From: Candidatus Rifleibacteriota bacterium
GTDB taxonomy: Bacteria; Riflebacteria; Ozemobacteria; Ozemobacterales; Ozemobacteraceae
Assembly (NCBI GenBank): GCA_029565415.1
Contig: JAKQOH010000129.1
Span: forward strand, 1 to 35,597
DNA: 35,597 nt
Direction of reading: 5' to 3'
Shown piece after piece: positions 1 to 7,278 of the stretch. How positions within the stretch are numbered: position 1 is the stretch's first letter; every line of letters begins with the position of its first letter. The notes under the pieces were generated by a model, which did not search any database, was not told where the DNA came from, and saw nothing but the letters and a program-made list of their open reading frames with translations. The translations under genes were made by a program, and so were the position numbers.

Positions 1-675
1 CTGAGCGACATTGCCGAAGCCCTGAACCGCAGCCACGGTGTTTTCGGGCTTAAGGCCGTGCAGCTTGAGAGCCTCGCGGACGGTGTAGATTACGCCGTAG
101 CCGGTGGCTTCGGTTCTGCCCAGCGAGCCGCCCATACCGACCGGTTTGCCGGTGATAAGGCCGGGGAAATGCGCGCCGTTGATTGCTTCGTATTCATCCA
201 GCATCCACAGCATGTGCTGACCGTTGGTCATTACGTCCGGGGCGGGAACATCGCGCAGAGGGCCGACATCTTTGTGAACCTGGCGTATCCAGCCACGGCA
301 AATCTGCTCCTGCTCTTTGGCAGAAAGATTGTGCGGATCGCAGATGACGCCGCCCTTGCCGCCGCCGAGGGGGATGTCGACCACGGAACATTTCCAGGTC
401 ATCCACATCGAGAGGGCGCGAATGGTGTCGATGGTTTCCTGCGGATGGAAGCGGATGCCGCCCTTGCACGGGCCACGCGCGTCGTTGTGCTGGCAGCGGA
501 AGCCGCGGAACACTTTCACGGTGCCGTCGTCCATGTGGACGGGGATATTGAAATGATATTCCCGGTCGACGTTGCGGAGAAGGTCGCGGGTTCCCTGGTC
601 GAGTCCCATTTCCTTGGCGGCGTCATCGAACTGTCCCTGGGCCAATTCAAACGCGTTGAACGACTTGTCAGCCAT
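1..675 (-). CDS. gdhA: Glutamate dehydrogenase (Glu/Leu/Phe/Val family), C-terminal part outside window
   Basis: Catalyses reversible NAD(P)-dependent amination of 2-oxoglutarate to glutamate in the cytoplasm. Only the first 225 residues are in the window; the frame is open at base 1. Visible family motifs: the substrate lysine in PCKGGIRFHP (K71), the catalytic lysine in the glycine loop PLGGGKGGV (K107), the conserved aspartate in PAPDVMTNG (D147), the TGYGV segment that opens the nucleotide-binding domain, and its GFGNVAQ Rossmann turn at 219-225. The ATG at 673-675 is preceded by GGAGG at normal spacing, so the start is secure. It lies downstream of nfnAB on the same strand but has its own promoter (740-768) just after the nfnAB terminator. 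Coenzyme preference cannot be judged from this half. The family call is very safe. Confidence 0.96.
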   Translation of the reverse strand, partial: MADKSFNAFELAQGQFDDAAKEMGLDQGTRDLLRNVDREYHFNIPVHMDDGTVKVFRGFRCQHNDARGPCKGGIRFHPQETIDTIRALSMWMTWKCSVVDIPLGGGKGGVICDPHNLSAKEQEQICRGWIRQVHKDVGPLRDVPAPDVMTNGQHMLWMLDEYEAINGAHFPGLITGKPVGMGGSLGRTEATGYGVIYTVREALKLHGLKPENTVAAVQGFGNVAQ

Positions 676-739
676 CACCAATTCCTCCAGTTTCCTGTTC
701 CTTGTTGTTCGTTCCATTTTTCACGAGAACGACGGACGA

Positions 740-768
740 ATCATACCACCATTGCACGACCGGGTCAA
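740..768 (-). promoter_or_regulatory. Sigma-70-like promoter of gdhA
   Basis: On the minus strand TTGACC (763-768) is followed after exactly 17 nt by TATGAT (740-745). The predicted transcription start near 733 gives a leader of about 58 nt ending in the GGAGG ribosome site of gdhA. The -35 box abuts the U-tract of the nfnAB terminator. Confidence 0.75.
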
Positions 769-822
769 AATATTTTCCCCCGACCGCATGGACACGGGTT
801 TCGCGTCCTGCGACCGGGGGAA
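766..822 (-). terminator. Intrinsic terminator of the nfnAB operon
   Basis: On the minus strand, arms at 809-822 and 775-788 pair over 14 positions (two as G-U wobbles), with a small secondary GGAC/GTCC stem in the loop. An AAUAUUUU tract follows. It sits just after the nfnB stop (837-839) and before the gdhA promoter. Confidence 0.7.
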
Positions 823-836
823 TGACAAAGCACCAG

Positions 837-2261
837 CTATTTACAATGGGTCTGGAGATACTCGTGGATCGCCGCAGCGGCTTTCTGGCCGTCCTGCATC
901 GCGAGAATGACCTTCGAGCCGCCGGTGATCAGATCGCCGCCGGCGTACACGTTGGGCCGGCTGGTGGTCATCTTCTCGTCGACGACGACGGTGCCCCATT
1001 TGGTCACGTTCAAGCCGGGGGTGGTGGCCTGGATGATCGGGTTCGGAGCCTGGCCGATGGCCTCGACGAGCGTCTCCACCTCGAGCACGAACTCCGAGCC
1101 CTTGACGGGAACCGGCTTGCGGCGCCCCGAGGCATCCGGCTCGCCCATCTCCATTTTCTGGAGCCGGAGGCCCTTGACCCAGTTCTTCTCATCCCCCAGG
1201 ACTTCGAGGGGGTTGGTCATGAACAGGAACTCGATGCCTTCTTCTTCGGCGTGCAGGATCTCCTCGACGCGCGCCGGCATCTCGGCCCGGGTGCGGCGGT
1301 ATACGAGGTAGGCCTTTTCCGCGCCGAGTCTCATTGCCGTGCGGACGGCATCCATGGCCGTGTTCCCGCCACCGCAGACGGCGACGCGTTTCCCGATGCG
1401 GATCGGGGTGTCGGATTCCGGGAAGCCGTAGGCCTTCATCAGATTGACGCGGGTCAGGAACTCGTTTGCCGAGTAGACACCGCTGAGGCTCTCGCCGGGG
1501 ATGTCGAGGAATTTCGGGGTGCCGGCGCCGGTTCCGAGGAAAACGGCTTCGTAGCCCATCTCGTTGCACAGCTCGTCGAGCGTGGCGGTGCGGCCGACGA
1601 CGAAGTTGAGTACGACCTTCACGCCGAGCGCCTTGATGCGCTCCATCTCGGTGTCGAGAATCGCCTTTGGCAGCCGGAACTCGGGAATGCCGTATCGGAG
1701 TACGCCGCCGACGGCATGCAGCGCTTCGAACACGGTCACCTGGTACCCGCGCTTCGCGAGTTCGGCGGCGCAGGTCAGGCCGGCGGGGCCGGAGCCGACG
1801 ATGGCGACCTTGCGGTCGAGCCGGTTCATGATGACGGGGCTCTTGAACAGGTTGTTCTGCATCTCGTAATCGGCCACGAACCGCTCGAGTTTGCCGATCG
1901 AGACGGGCTGGTGCTTCTTGCCGAGGACGCACTGGGCCTCGCACTGCATCTCCTGCGGGCAGACGCGGCCGCAGACGGCGGGCAGATAGTTCTGCTCACG
2001 GATCTTCTGGACGGCGCCGACATAATCCTTCTCGACGATCTTCGCGATGAAGGCCGGGATGTTCACGCCGACGGGGCAGCCCTTGACGCACAGCGCGTTC
2101 TTGCACTCGAGGCAACGCTTCGCCTCTTCGCGCGCGCGGCTTTCATCGAAGCCGAAACAGACTTCCTGGAAGTTGCGGCTGCGTGCCTTCGGATCCTGTT
2201 CCAGGGGTTTCTGGCGGGGAAGAGCCATGCGCTGCTGGGGGGTGAGAGGGTTCGCCGACAT
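837..2261 (-). CDS. nfnB: NfnB: large subunit of NADH-dependent ferredoxin:NADP oxidoreductase (GltA-like)
   Basis: A 474-aa flavoprotein of the family often annotated as the homotetrameric glutamate synthase small subunit. N-terminal cysteines C50/C53/C58/C62 and C97/C101/C107/C111 fit two [4Fe-4S] clusters. An FAD-binding GSGPAG lies at 156-161, an NADP-type GGGNTA at 297-302, and the C-terminal FAD motif AGGDLITGG is present. No glutamate synthase large subunit is adjacent; the partner upstream is NfnA, so electron bifurcation between NADH, ferredoxin and NADPH is the likelier role. An in-frame ATG exists at 2285, but the ATG at 2259-2261 is chosen because GGAGG stands just upstream, overlapping the end of nfnA, and only one base then separates the two genes. 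Alternative: an NADPH-linked glutamate synthase beta-type diaphorase acting alone. Confidence 0.9.
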   Translation of the reverse strand: MSANPLTPQQRMALPRQKPLEQDPKARSRNFQEVCFGFDESRAREEAKRCLECKNALCVKGCPVGVNIPAFIAKIVEKDYVGAVQKIREQNYLPAVCGRVCPQEMQCEAQCVLGKKHQPVSIGKLERFVADYEMQNNLFKSPVIMNRLDRKVAIVGSGPAGLTCAAELAKRGYQVTVFEALHAVGGVLRYGIPEFRLPKAILDTEMERIKALGVKVVLNFVVGRTATLDELCNEMGYEAVFLGTGAGTPKFLDIPGESLSGVYSANEFLTRVNLMKAYGFPESDTPIRIGKRVAVCGGGNTAMDAVRTAMRLGAEKAYLVYRRTRAEMPARVEEILHAEEEGIEFLFMTNPLEVLGDEKNWVKGLRLQKMEMGEPDASGRRKPVPVKGSEFVLEVETLVEAIGQAPNPIIQATTPGLNVTKWGTVVVDEKMTTSRPNVYAGGDLITGGSKVILAMQDGQKAAAAIHEYLQTHCK

Positions 2262-2262
2262 G

Positions 2263-3123
2263 TCAGTTACCTCCGGTTTTCGCATCTGCCGCCTTCTGTA
2301 GCCGGCATTCGTGCTCGTTCATCGACTGTTTCTCGAGGTCGCCATAGGTGCGGTTGCGCATGATCAGTTCGTCGAAATCGACCTGGTGGCCATCGAACTC
2401 GGGGCCGTCGACACAGGCGAACTTCATTTTGCCTCCGACCGTGACGCGGCAGCCGCCACACATCCCGGTGCCGTCCACCATGAGGGGATTGAGGCTGACG
2501 TAGGTCTTGATGCTGAACGGCTTCGTCACGTTCGCGCACACCTTCATCATCGGGATGGGGCCGACGGCGTAGACGCAGCCGATCTTCACCCCCGTGTCGA
2601 TGATCTGCTTGAGCCTGTCGGAAACGAATCCCTTCATCCCCGCGGAACCGTCGTCGGTGGTGATATAGTATTCATTACATATTTCACGCATTTCGCGCTC
2701 GAGGATGACCAGATCCTTGTTGCGGGCGCCGACGATCCCGATCACGTGGTTCCCGGCATCGCGCAGGGCTTTGGCGATCGGATAGATCTCGGCGGTGCCG
2801 ACGCCGCCACCGATGCAGACGACGGTTCCGAACTTCTCGATATGGGTGGGTTCACCGAGGGGGCCGACGAGATCGGTGATCGATTCGCCGACATTCTTTG
2901 AGGTCAGCAGCTTCGTCGTCTTGCCAACCGCCTGGACGTACAGCGTCACGGAGCCTTTGGCGGGATCGGAATCGGCGATGGTGATGGGAATGCGCTCTCC
3001 GCCTTCGGCGACGCGCAACATGACGAAGTTGCCGGCTTTCCGCTTCTTCGCGATGAGCGGGGCATCGAACACGAGGCGGGAAATACCCGCCGCCAGCTGT
3101 TCCTTCTCGAGGATCTTGTACAC
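2263..3123 (-). CDS. nfnA: NfnA: FAD/NAD-binding small subunit (SudB/DHOD electron-transfer family)
   Basis: A 286-aa protein of the dihydroorotate-dehydrogenase electron-transfer/sulfide dehydrogenase beta type. The N-terminal flavin domain carries RIPITIAD (44-51), the nucleotide domain has GGGVGT (105-110), and the C-terminal part has DGTGMCGGC...C. Asp217 with C222, C225 and C237 matches the unusual one-Asp, three-Cys [2Fe-2S] ligation known for NfnA. With NfnB it would form the NADH-dependent reduced ferredoxin:NADP oxidoreductase that balances NADH, NADPH and ferredoxin in anaerobes. The start codon is GTG (3121-3123) behind AAGGAG at about 7 nt. It is the first gene of the nfnAB pair; no convincing promoter was pinned down in the 319-base gap upstream. 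Confidence 0.9.
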   Translation of the reverse strand: MYKILEKEQLAAGISRLVFDAPLIAKKRKAGNFVMLRVAEGGERIPITIADSDPAKGSVTLYVQAVGKTTKLLTSKNVGESITDLVGPLGEPTHIEKFGTVVCIGGGVGTAEIYPIAKALRDAGNHVIGIVGARNKDLVILEREMREICNEYYITTDDGSAGMKGFVSDRLKQIIDTGVKIGCVYAVGPIPMMKVCANVTKPFSIKTYVSLNPLMVDGTGMCGGCRVTVGGKMKFACVDGPEFDGHQVDFDELIMRNRTYGDLEKQSMNEHECRLQKAADAKTGGN

Positions 3124-3316
3124 GTAAGACTCCTTCCCTAGGTTGGCCGTCTCCGCGGATTACGGGGATCGTCCAGATTTTTCCGTTCGTGGGTACCCGT
3201 TTTCGGTACCCGGTGAAGGTCGATCGAGAAAAAAGGTTACCATAGAATGGGCCGTCTGTCATTCGGGAACGCACGAATCCCGTTCCAGCAGGCGTTTTGA
3301 GAGTGCCAGAAAATTT

Positions 3317-3332
3317 TTGAAAATATTTTCAA
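3317..3332. promoter_or_regulatory. 16-base perfect palindrome, candidate TetR operator
   Basis: TTGAAAATATTTTCAA is its own reverse complement. It ends 7 bases before the -35 box of the tetR-type gene and lies in the gap shared with nfnA. TetR proteins bind palindromes of this size as dimers and usually control their own and neighbouring genes, so this is the best operator candidate. It could instead be an AT-rich UP element. Confidence 0.45.
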
Positions 3333-3339
3333 TTACCGA

Positions 3340-3368
3340 TTGCGAAATCCGAACCGGTACATTATGAT
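3340..3368 (+). promoter_or_regulatory. Sigma-70-like promoter of the TetR/cyclase operon
   Basis: TTGCGA (3340-3345), a 17-base spacer, then TATGAT (3363-3368). The predicted start near 3375 gives a leader of roughly 68 nt before the ATG at 3443, with AGAAGGAG as ribosome site. Confidence 0.7.
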
Positions 3369-3442
3369 TGGATATCGAGCGTAATGTCTTGGGTGATATT
3401 ATTTTGCTCGAGGTTATATCTAAACGAGAAGGAGCTACTTGC

Positions 3443-4324
3443 ATGCCCCGTCGTACCATGTTCGGTTATGAAGACATTCTCAAAGGTGCCTATTCCGTTC
3501 TCGAGCGTGATGGCCTCCCCTCCGTCACCGCGGTGAGCGTTGCCACCGAAGTCGGTTGTTCCACCATGCCGATCTTCTGGCTGTTCCACACCATCAACGA
3601 TCTGCGCAACGAAACCCTCAAGGCCGCCATCGAGTATCTGGTCGCCGAAGTGAAGAAGCCCCGCGGCAACAACCTGCTGGGGGATGTGGCGATGGCGATG
3701 TGCCTCCTCGGCCGCGACAAGCCGAATGTTTTCAAAGCCCTGTTCTTCGAGCAGCAGCAGTCCGGTAAGCTGATGTCCACCTTCCACAAGTGGGTCCGCG
3801 ACCGCGTCCGCAAGGTCGACTTCTTGGCCTCGATCCGCACCGAAGAAGCCTATCAGGAAACCATGAACACCCTCTTCGGCCTGGTGTTCGGCTATGCCTC
3901 CCAGATCGTGCTCGGCACCATCAAGAACCCGAAGGACGATATGATCCTCAAATCCGTCACGGATCTGATCACCTCCTATTATGAAGAGCACATCACCAAC
4001 AAGGGCAAGAACCTGTACACCACCGACGAACTGCGCAAGCAGGTTCAGAAGCACGTTGCCGCCCGCAAAGCCGTGAAGGACGACACCGATCAGCCCCTGT
4101 TCCCCTCTTCCCGCAAACAGCCCGCCAAGCCGGCCGCGAAACCGGCCGCCAAGCCGGCTGCCAAGCCCGCCGCAAAGCCTGCCAAGTCCGCCAAGCCCGC
4201 CAAGAAGGCTGAGAAACCGGCTCCCAAGGCTGCCAAGAAGGCTCCTGCCAAGAAGGCCAAGAAAGCTGCCGCCCCGGCCAAGAAGGCCAAGAAGGCCGCC
4301 GCCCGTTCCTCGAAGAAGCGCTGA
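3443..4324 (+). CDS. TetR-family regulator with histone H1-like Lys/Ala/Pro tail
   Basis: 293 aa. Residues about 5-60 look like a TetR helix-turn-helix (YEDILKGAYSVLERDG, then VSVATEVGCSTMPIFWLFHT), followed by an all-helical ligand/dimer domain to about residue 195. From about residue 225 to the end the protein is almost only Lys, Ala and Pro, with PAKPAAKPAAK repeats running into KKAPAKKAKKAA. This resembles the C-terminal domain of histone H1 and bacterial H1-like proteins. Such a tail normally binds DNA non-specifically; on a TetR protein it is unusual. The ATG at 3443 is chosen over an in-frame start at 3368 because AGAAGGAG precedes it at 8 nt and the 3368 start overlaps the -10 box. 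It is the first gene of a probable operon; the next gene starts 38 bases later. The ligand is unknown. Confidence 0.85.
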   Translation: MPRRTMFGYEDILKGAYSVLERDGLPSVTAVSVATEVGCSTMPIFWLFHTINDLRNETLKAAIEYLVAEVKKPRGNNLLGDVAMAMCLLGRDKPNVFKALFFEQQQSGKLMSTFHKWVRDRVRKVDFLASIRTEEAYQETMNTLFGLVFGYASQIVLGTIKNPKDDMILKSVTDLITSYYEEHITNKGKNLYTTDELRKQVQKHVAARKAVKDDTDQPLFPSSRKQPAKPAAKPAAKPAAKPAAKPAKSAKPAKKAEKPAPKAAKKAPAKKAKKAAAPAKKAKKAAARSSKKR

Positions 4325-4362
4325 ACCGGCTCAGGCCGGTGCTGCGGTTCTAGAGATCGAAA

Positions 4363-7278
4363 GTGGCTTCGCGGGTCAAGGCACTCATCGTTCTCGCGGC
4401 CCCCTTCCTGCTCACGTTCCTGCTGCTCGCGGCGCTGTCCGTCACGGACATGCGCCTTGCGAGCCTCAGGGATGAGCGGGACCGTCGCGAGTGGCAGCGT
4501 CTTGCCCGACAGGGTCTTCATCGTCTCAGAGCCTCGCACACCATCGACTCCCAACTGGAAATGATGGGGGTCCGTTTCGAGAGCCTCATCCTCGAAGCAG
4601 CAAAGAGATCCCGGAAGGGATCTCTTTTTGATTCCGGCATCCCGGAGGCTGCCTTTCAACGGGCGTACCCGCCGACGCACCGGCCGGCGGGTACGCTCGT
4701 GGTTTCTTTCGGCGTTTCCCCGGACGGCCGCTTCAAACCCCTTCGGCATCCTTCGTTTCCACGCATGAAACTCCGGCTGATGGCAGAGCTGCTCGACTTC
4801 TACCGCACCACGGCGGAATCCGGCACCATCGACCAGCGCCGCATGAAGGCGCTCATGCCGACGAATGCCCTCATCTTCGGCCCCTGGACGCCACCGCGTG
4901 TCCTGGCCGGCCGGGAAGGCCGCGTCACCCCCACCATCATCGACGGGCGTCTCCAGCTCACCATGTGGCGAACGATCAACCACGGCTCGCACATCCTCGG
5001 AGCCGTGCTGATTCTCTGGCCCGGGAACCTGAGCGATTCTCCCCGCGCCCTCCGGCACACCCTGGAACTGGCCGACCGGTCGGCGGCGGGATTGTTCCAT
5101 CCTCTGCTCATTCCCCTTCCCGGGCTATCAGAAGGGCGCAGGCCCCTTCTTGCGCGCTCCACCGCTGCCCTTGCCCGCATCCGGCCAGCCTCCTTCCGCA
5201 AGCTTGTCGCCGCAGCCCCATCGATGAAACAGGGTCGTCTCACCGTGTACGAGGAGTTCCTCGTGTTCCGGGAAAGTTTTTCTCCCCAACATCCCTTCGA
5301 CATGCTCGCGATCGCTCCCCTCCCCCAGCATCCGTCCCCGCTTTCAGGGCTTTTGACGGCAAGCCGCGCGCTCCTGCTCCTGGGCTGGGGGATCACCTTT
5401 TTATATGTCATGGTATCCGGAAGACCGCCGCCCGTTTCCCTTCGCACGATGCTTCGCACCCAGTTTCTCCTCGTCGCATCGCTGCCTCTCGGGATGCTGG
5501 CCACCTTCGGATATCTCCAGATCTCGACCGAGACACAGCGCGCGGTGGACACCATCGAAACCGGGGCAATCGATTCCCTCAACGCGCTCGACATTCTCAG
5601 CCGGCAGAGCTTGGGCCGGTTTTCTCGCGCGGCACAACAGGTTTTCTCCTCCCCCTCCTTCATCCGGAATGTTCTCAGCAGCTCCTCCGCCGACGTCGCC
5701 AGCGCGGCGGCCGAGTGCTACGGGACGTTTTCCACAACACGTGAGCCCCTGAACAACGTGCTCATCTTCCAGCCCGGCAGCCAGGGCCGCTCGTTCTCAT
5801 CCAGCGGTGAGGACAAGGATTCGATCGAAAATCTCGATTTTTTCGCCGGCATCATCAACCTGACCCATAACTCCCTGATCTCGCGGTTCGGCCAGTTCGG
5901 CAACTCGAGCATCATGCTCGACACCGAGAATCAGAAGAGCTGGCGCACGATTTTCGAAAGCTTCGGCGTCCTCCAGTTCAGCGATTTGTTCTTCAGCCTG
6001 ATGGAAACGGGCCACATGACCTCGATCGGCTCCGAGGATATCGGGCTGCATGTTTCCCAGATGTTTTTCGAATCCGGCGTCCCCCGGGCCTACGTGCTCC
6101 TGAACACGCCCGCCCGCGGCTCGCAGAAGACGTTTCTCACCCAGGAGATCAACCGGTTGAATCTGCAGCATCCCGCGCGGCATGCCTGCGGCGATGTGAC
6201 ACCTGGCGGAGCGACTCCCCATCAGCCGCCCCAGAACGCCGGTTTCTGGAACTCGGAACCCGGCCGCCTGCTTCGGCAATGCATGGATCATGCAGCCCTG
6301 GCCGACACGCCCATCACGATTCGCCGCGGGACCCTCCTCGCCGTCGCAGCCCCCTGCCGGACCCTTGGCCCGATGGTGACGGCCAGCCTCTGGTCCGTCG
6401 ACGGCATCCTCGACATCGATGCGCGGAACAAATCCCTCCTGGCGCTGTTCACGGCGCTGCTCGGCGTGATCGCCTACCGGCTCGCACGACTCACCGCCGA
6501 CCACCTCGTGACACCCCTCGAGGCCGTGGATCGCACCCTCCGCAACGTGTCATCGGGCAACCTGACGGTGCGCACGGGCCTCGAACGGCCCGATGAACTC
6601 GGCCAAATGACCGTTTCGTTCGACGCGATGATCGACGGCCTCCGCGAGCGGCGCGAACTCGGAAAATTCGTATCAGGAGCTATTGAATCCTCCCTCGACC
6701 GCGAGGATATGGAGACGGCCCGCGCCGATGCCTTCACCGGCACGATCCTCGTTTCCGACATCCGCTCCTTCACCACGATGTCGGAGTCCCATCCGCCCGC
6801 AGAGATCGTCGATCTCCTCAATACACACATGGAGGCCATGACGTCGGCCATCCTGCGCCACGGCGGACATGTCGACCGGTTCATCGGCGATGCAGTGGTC
6901 GCGCTGTTCCGGGCGACAGGCCCCGATGCCGGTGCCCACGCGGCCCTTCTCGCGGCTCTCGAGATGAACGCGGAGGTCGAGCGCATCAATCGTCTCCGCG
7001 CCGTCTCGGGCTCGTTCACCTATGCGGTCGGCATCGGCATCGCAACCGGCGAGCTGATGGCCGGAACCCTCGCCGGAAGCCGCCGCCGCGATTATGTCGT
7101 CATCGGCACGCCCCGCGGTCGCGCCGAAGCGCTCGAAAACCTCTCGAAGCGCGGCCGGCACAGCCGCATCATCGCCGACGAGGCGACGGTTTCCCTCGCG
7201 GGCCCCTCCTTCGTTTTCGAACCGTTCCCGCGGGAACAGGCCGCCGAGTTGGTCCGAAGAAGGGAGGCCGAAGCATGA
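4363..7278 (+). CDS. Membrane class III nucleotidyl cyclase, C1-like half (metal-binding partner)
   Basis: 971 aa. Topology from hydrophobic stretches: TM at about 6-26, a first ~300-aa periplasmic domain, a TM pair at about 331-351 and 366-386, a second ~300-aa periplasmic domain, TM at about 690-708, HAMP (to about 765) and a class III cyclase domain (about 792-935). Both metal aspartates are present: D799 in VSDIRSFTTM and D843 in RFIGDAVVALF. The purine-recognition lysine position is Arg (R839), the Asp/Thr position is V912, and the transition-state Asn and Arg positions are G919 and A923 (YVVIGTPRGRAEALE). A homodimer should therefore be inactive; the next gene supplies what is missing. 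The start is GTG with only a weak ribosome site. The stop overlaps the next ATG as ATGA. cAMP is the likely product of the pair, but cGMP cannot be excluded. Confidence 0.9.
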   Translation: MASRVKALIVLAAPFLLTFLLLAALSVTDMRLASLRDERDRREWQRLARQGLHRLRASHTIDSQLEMMGVRFESLILEAAKRSRKGSLFDSGIPEAAFQRAYPPTHRPAGTLVVSFGVSPDGRFKPLRHPSFPRMKLRLMAELLDFYRTTAESGTIDQRRMKALMPTNALIFGPWTPPRVLAGREGRVTPTIIDGRLQLTMWRTINHGSHILGAVLILWPGNLSDSPRALRHTLELADRSAAGLFHPLLIPLPGLSEGRRPLLARSTAALARIRPASFRKLVAAAPSMKQGRLTVYEEFLVFRESFSPQHPFDMLAIAPLPQHPSPLSGLLTASRALLLLGWGITFLYVMVSGRPPPVSLRTMLRTQFLLVASLPLGMLATFGYLQISTETQRAVDTIETGAIDSLNALDILSRQSLGRFSRAAQQVFSSPSFIRNVLSSSSADVASAAAECYGTFSTTREPLNNVLIFQPGSQGRSFSSSGEDKDSIENLDFFAGIINLTHNSLISRFGQFGNSSIMLDTENQKSWRTIFESFGVLQFSDLFFSLMETGHMTSIGSEDIGLHVSQMFFESGVPRAYVLLNTPARGSQKTFLTQEINRLNLQHPARHACGDVTPGGATPHQPPQNAGFWNSEPGRLLRQCMDHAALADTPITIRRGTLLAVAAPCRTLGPMVTASLWSVDGILDIDARNKSLLALFTALLGVIAYRLARLTADHLVTPLEAVDRTLRNVSSGNLTVRTGLERPDELGQMTVSFDAMIDGLRERRELGKFVSGAIESSLDREDMETARADAFTGTILVSDIRSFTTMSESHPPAEIVDLLNTHMEAMTSAILRHGGHVDRFIGDAVVALFRATGPDAGAHAALLAALEMNAEVERINRLRAVSGSFTYAVGIGIATGELMAGTLAGSRRRDYVVIGTPRGRAEALENLSKRGRHSRIIADEATVSLAGPSFVFEPFPREQAAELVRRREAEA
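4602..4629 (+). terminator. Perfect intrinsic-terminator structure inside the first cyclase gene
   Basis: AAAGAGATCCC (4602-4612), a GGAA tetraloop, and GGGATCTCTTT (4617-4627) form an 11-bp perfect stem ending in a run of five T (4625-4629). It lies about 240 bases inside the coding region on the sense strand. It looks like a genuine factor-independent terminator and could act when translation does not keep up with transcription. Confidence 0.6.

Larger units (their letters stand above)
3124..3442. other. Intergenic region between nfnA and the divergent tetR-type gene
   Basis: 319 bases with no credible gene, and clearly more AT-rich at 3290-3425 than its surroundings. It holds the nfnA ribosome site (minus strand), a GGGTACC/GGTACCC inverted repeat with a 7-base loop (3191-3211), a shorter GGAACG/CGTTCC repeat near 3266-3286, a 16-base palindrome (3317-3332) and a plus-strand promoter (3340-3368). 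A nfnA promoter must lie here, but no candidate has both good boxes. Confidence 0.6.

Noticed and set aside
702..2363. 553-codon plus-strand frame opposite nfnB
   Set aside because: Antisense shadow of nfnB; the translation is rich in Asp/Gly/His/Leu as expected from the complement of a GC-rich gene and starts inside the gdhA leader region.
4117..4321. The Lys/Ala/Pro-coding stretch as a frameshifted separate gene
   Set aside because: The frame is continuous with the TetR part, with no stop, ribosome site or start between them.
4325..4340. ACCGGC/GCCGGT hairpin directly after the tetR stop as a terminator
   Set aside because: Six-base stem without a T-run, 23 bases before the next gene; at most an attenuator or chance GC palindrome.
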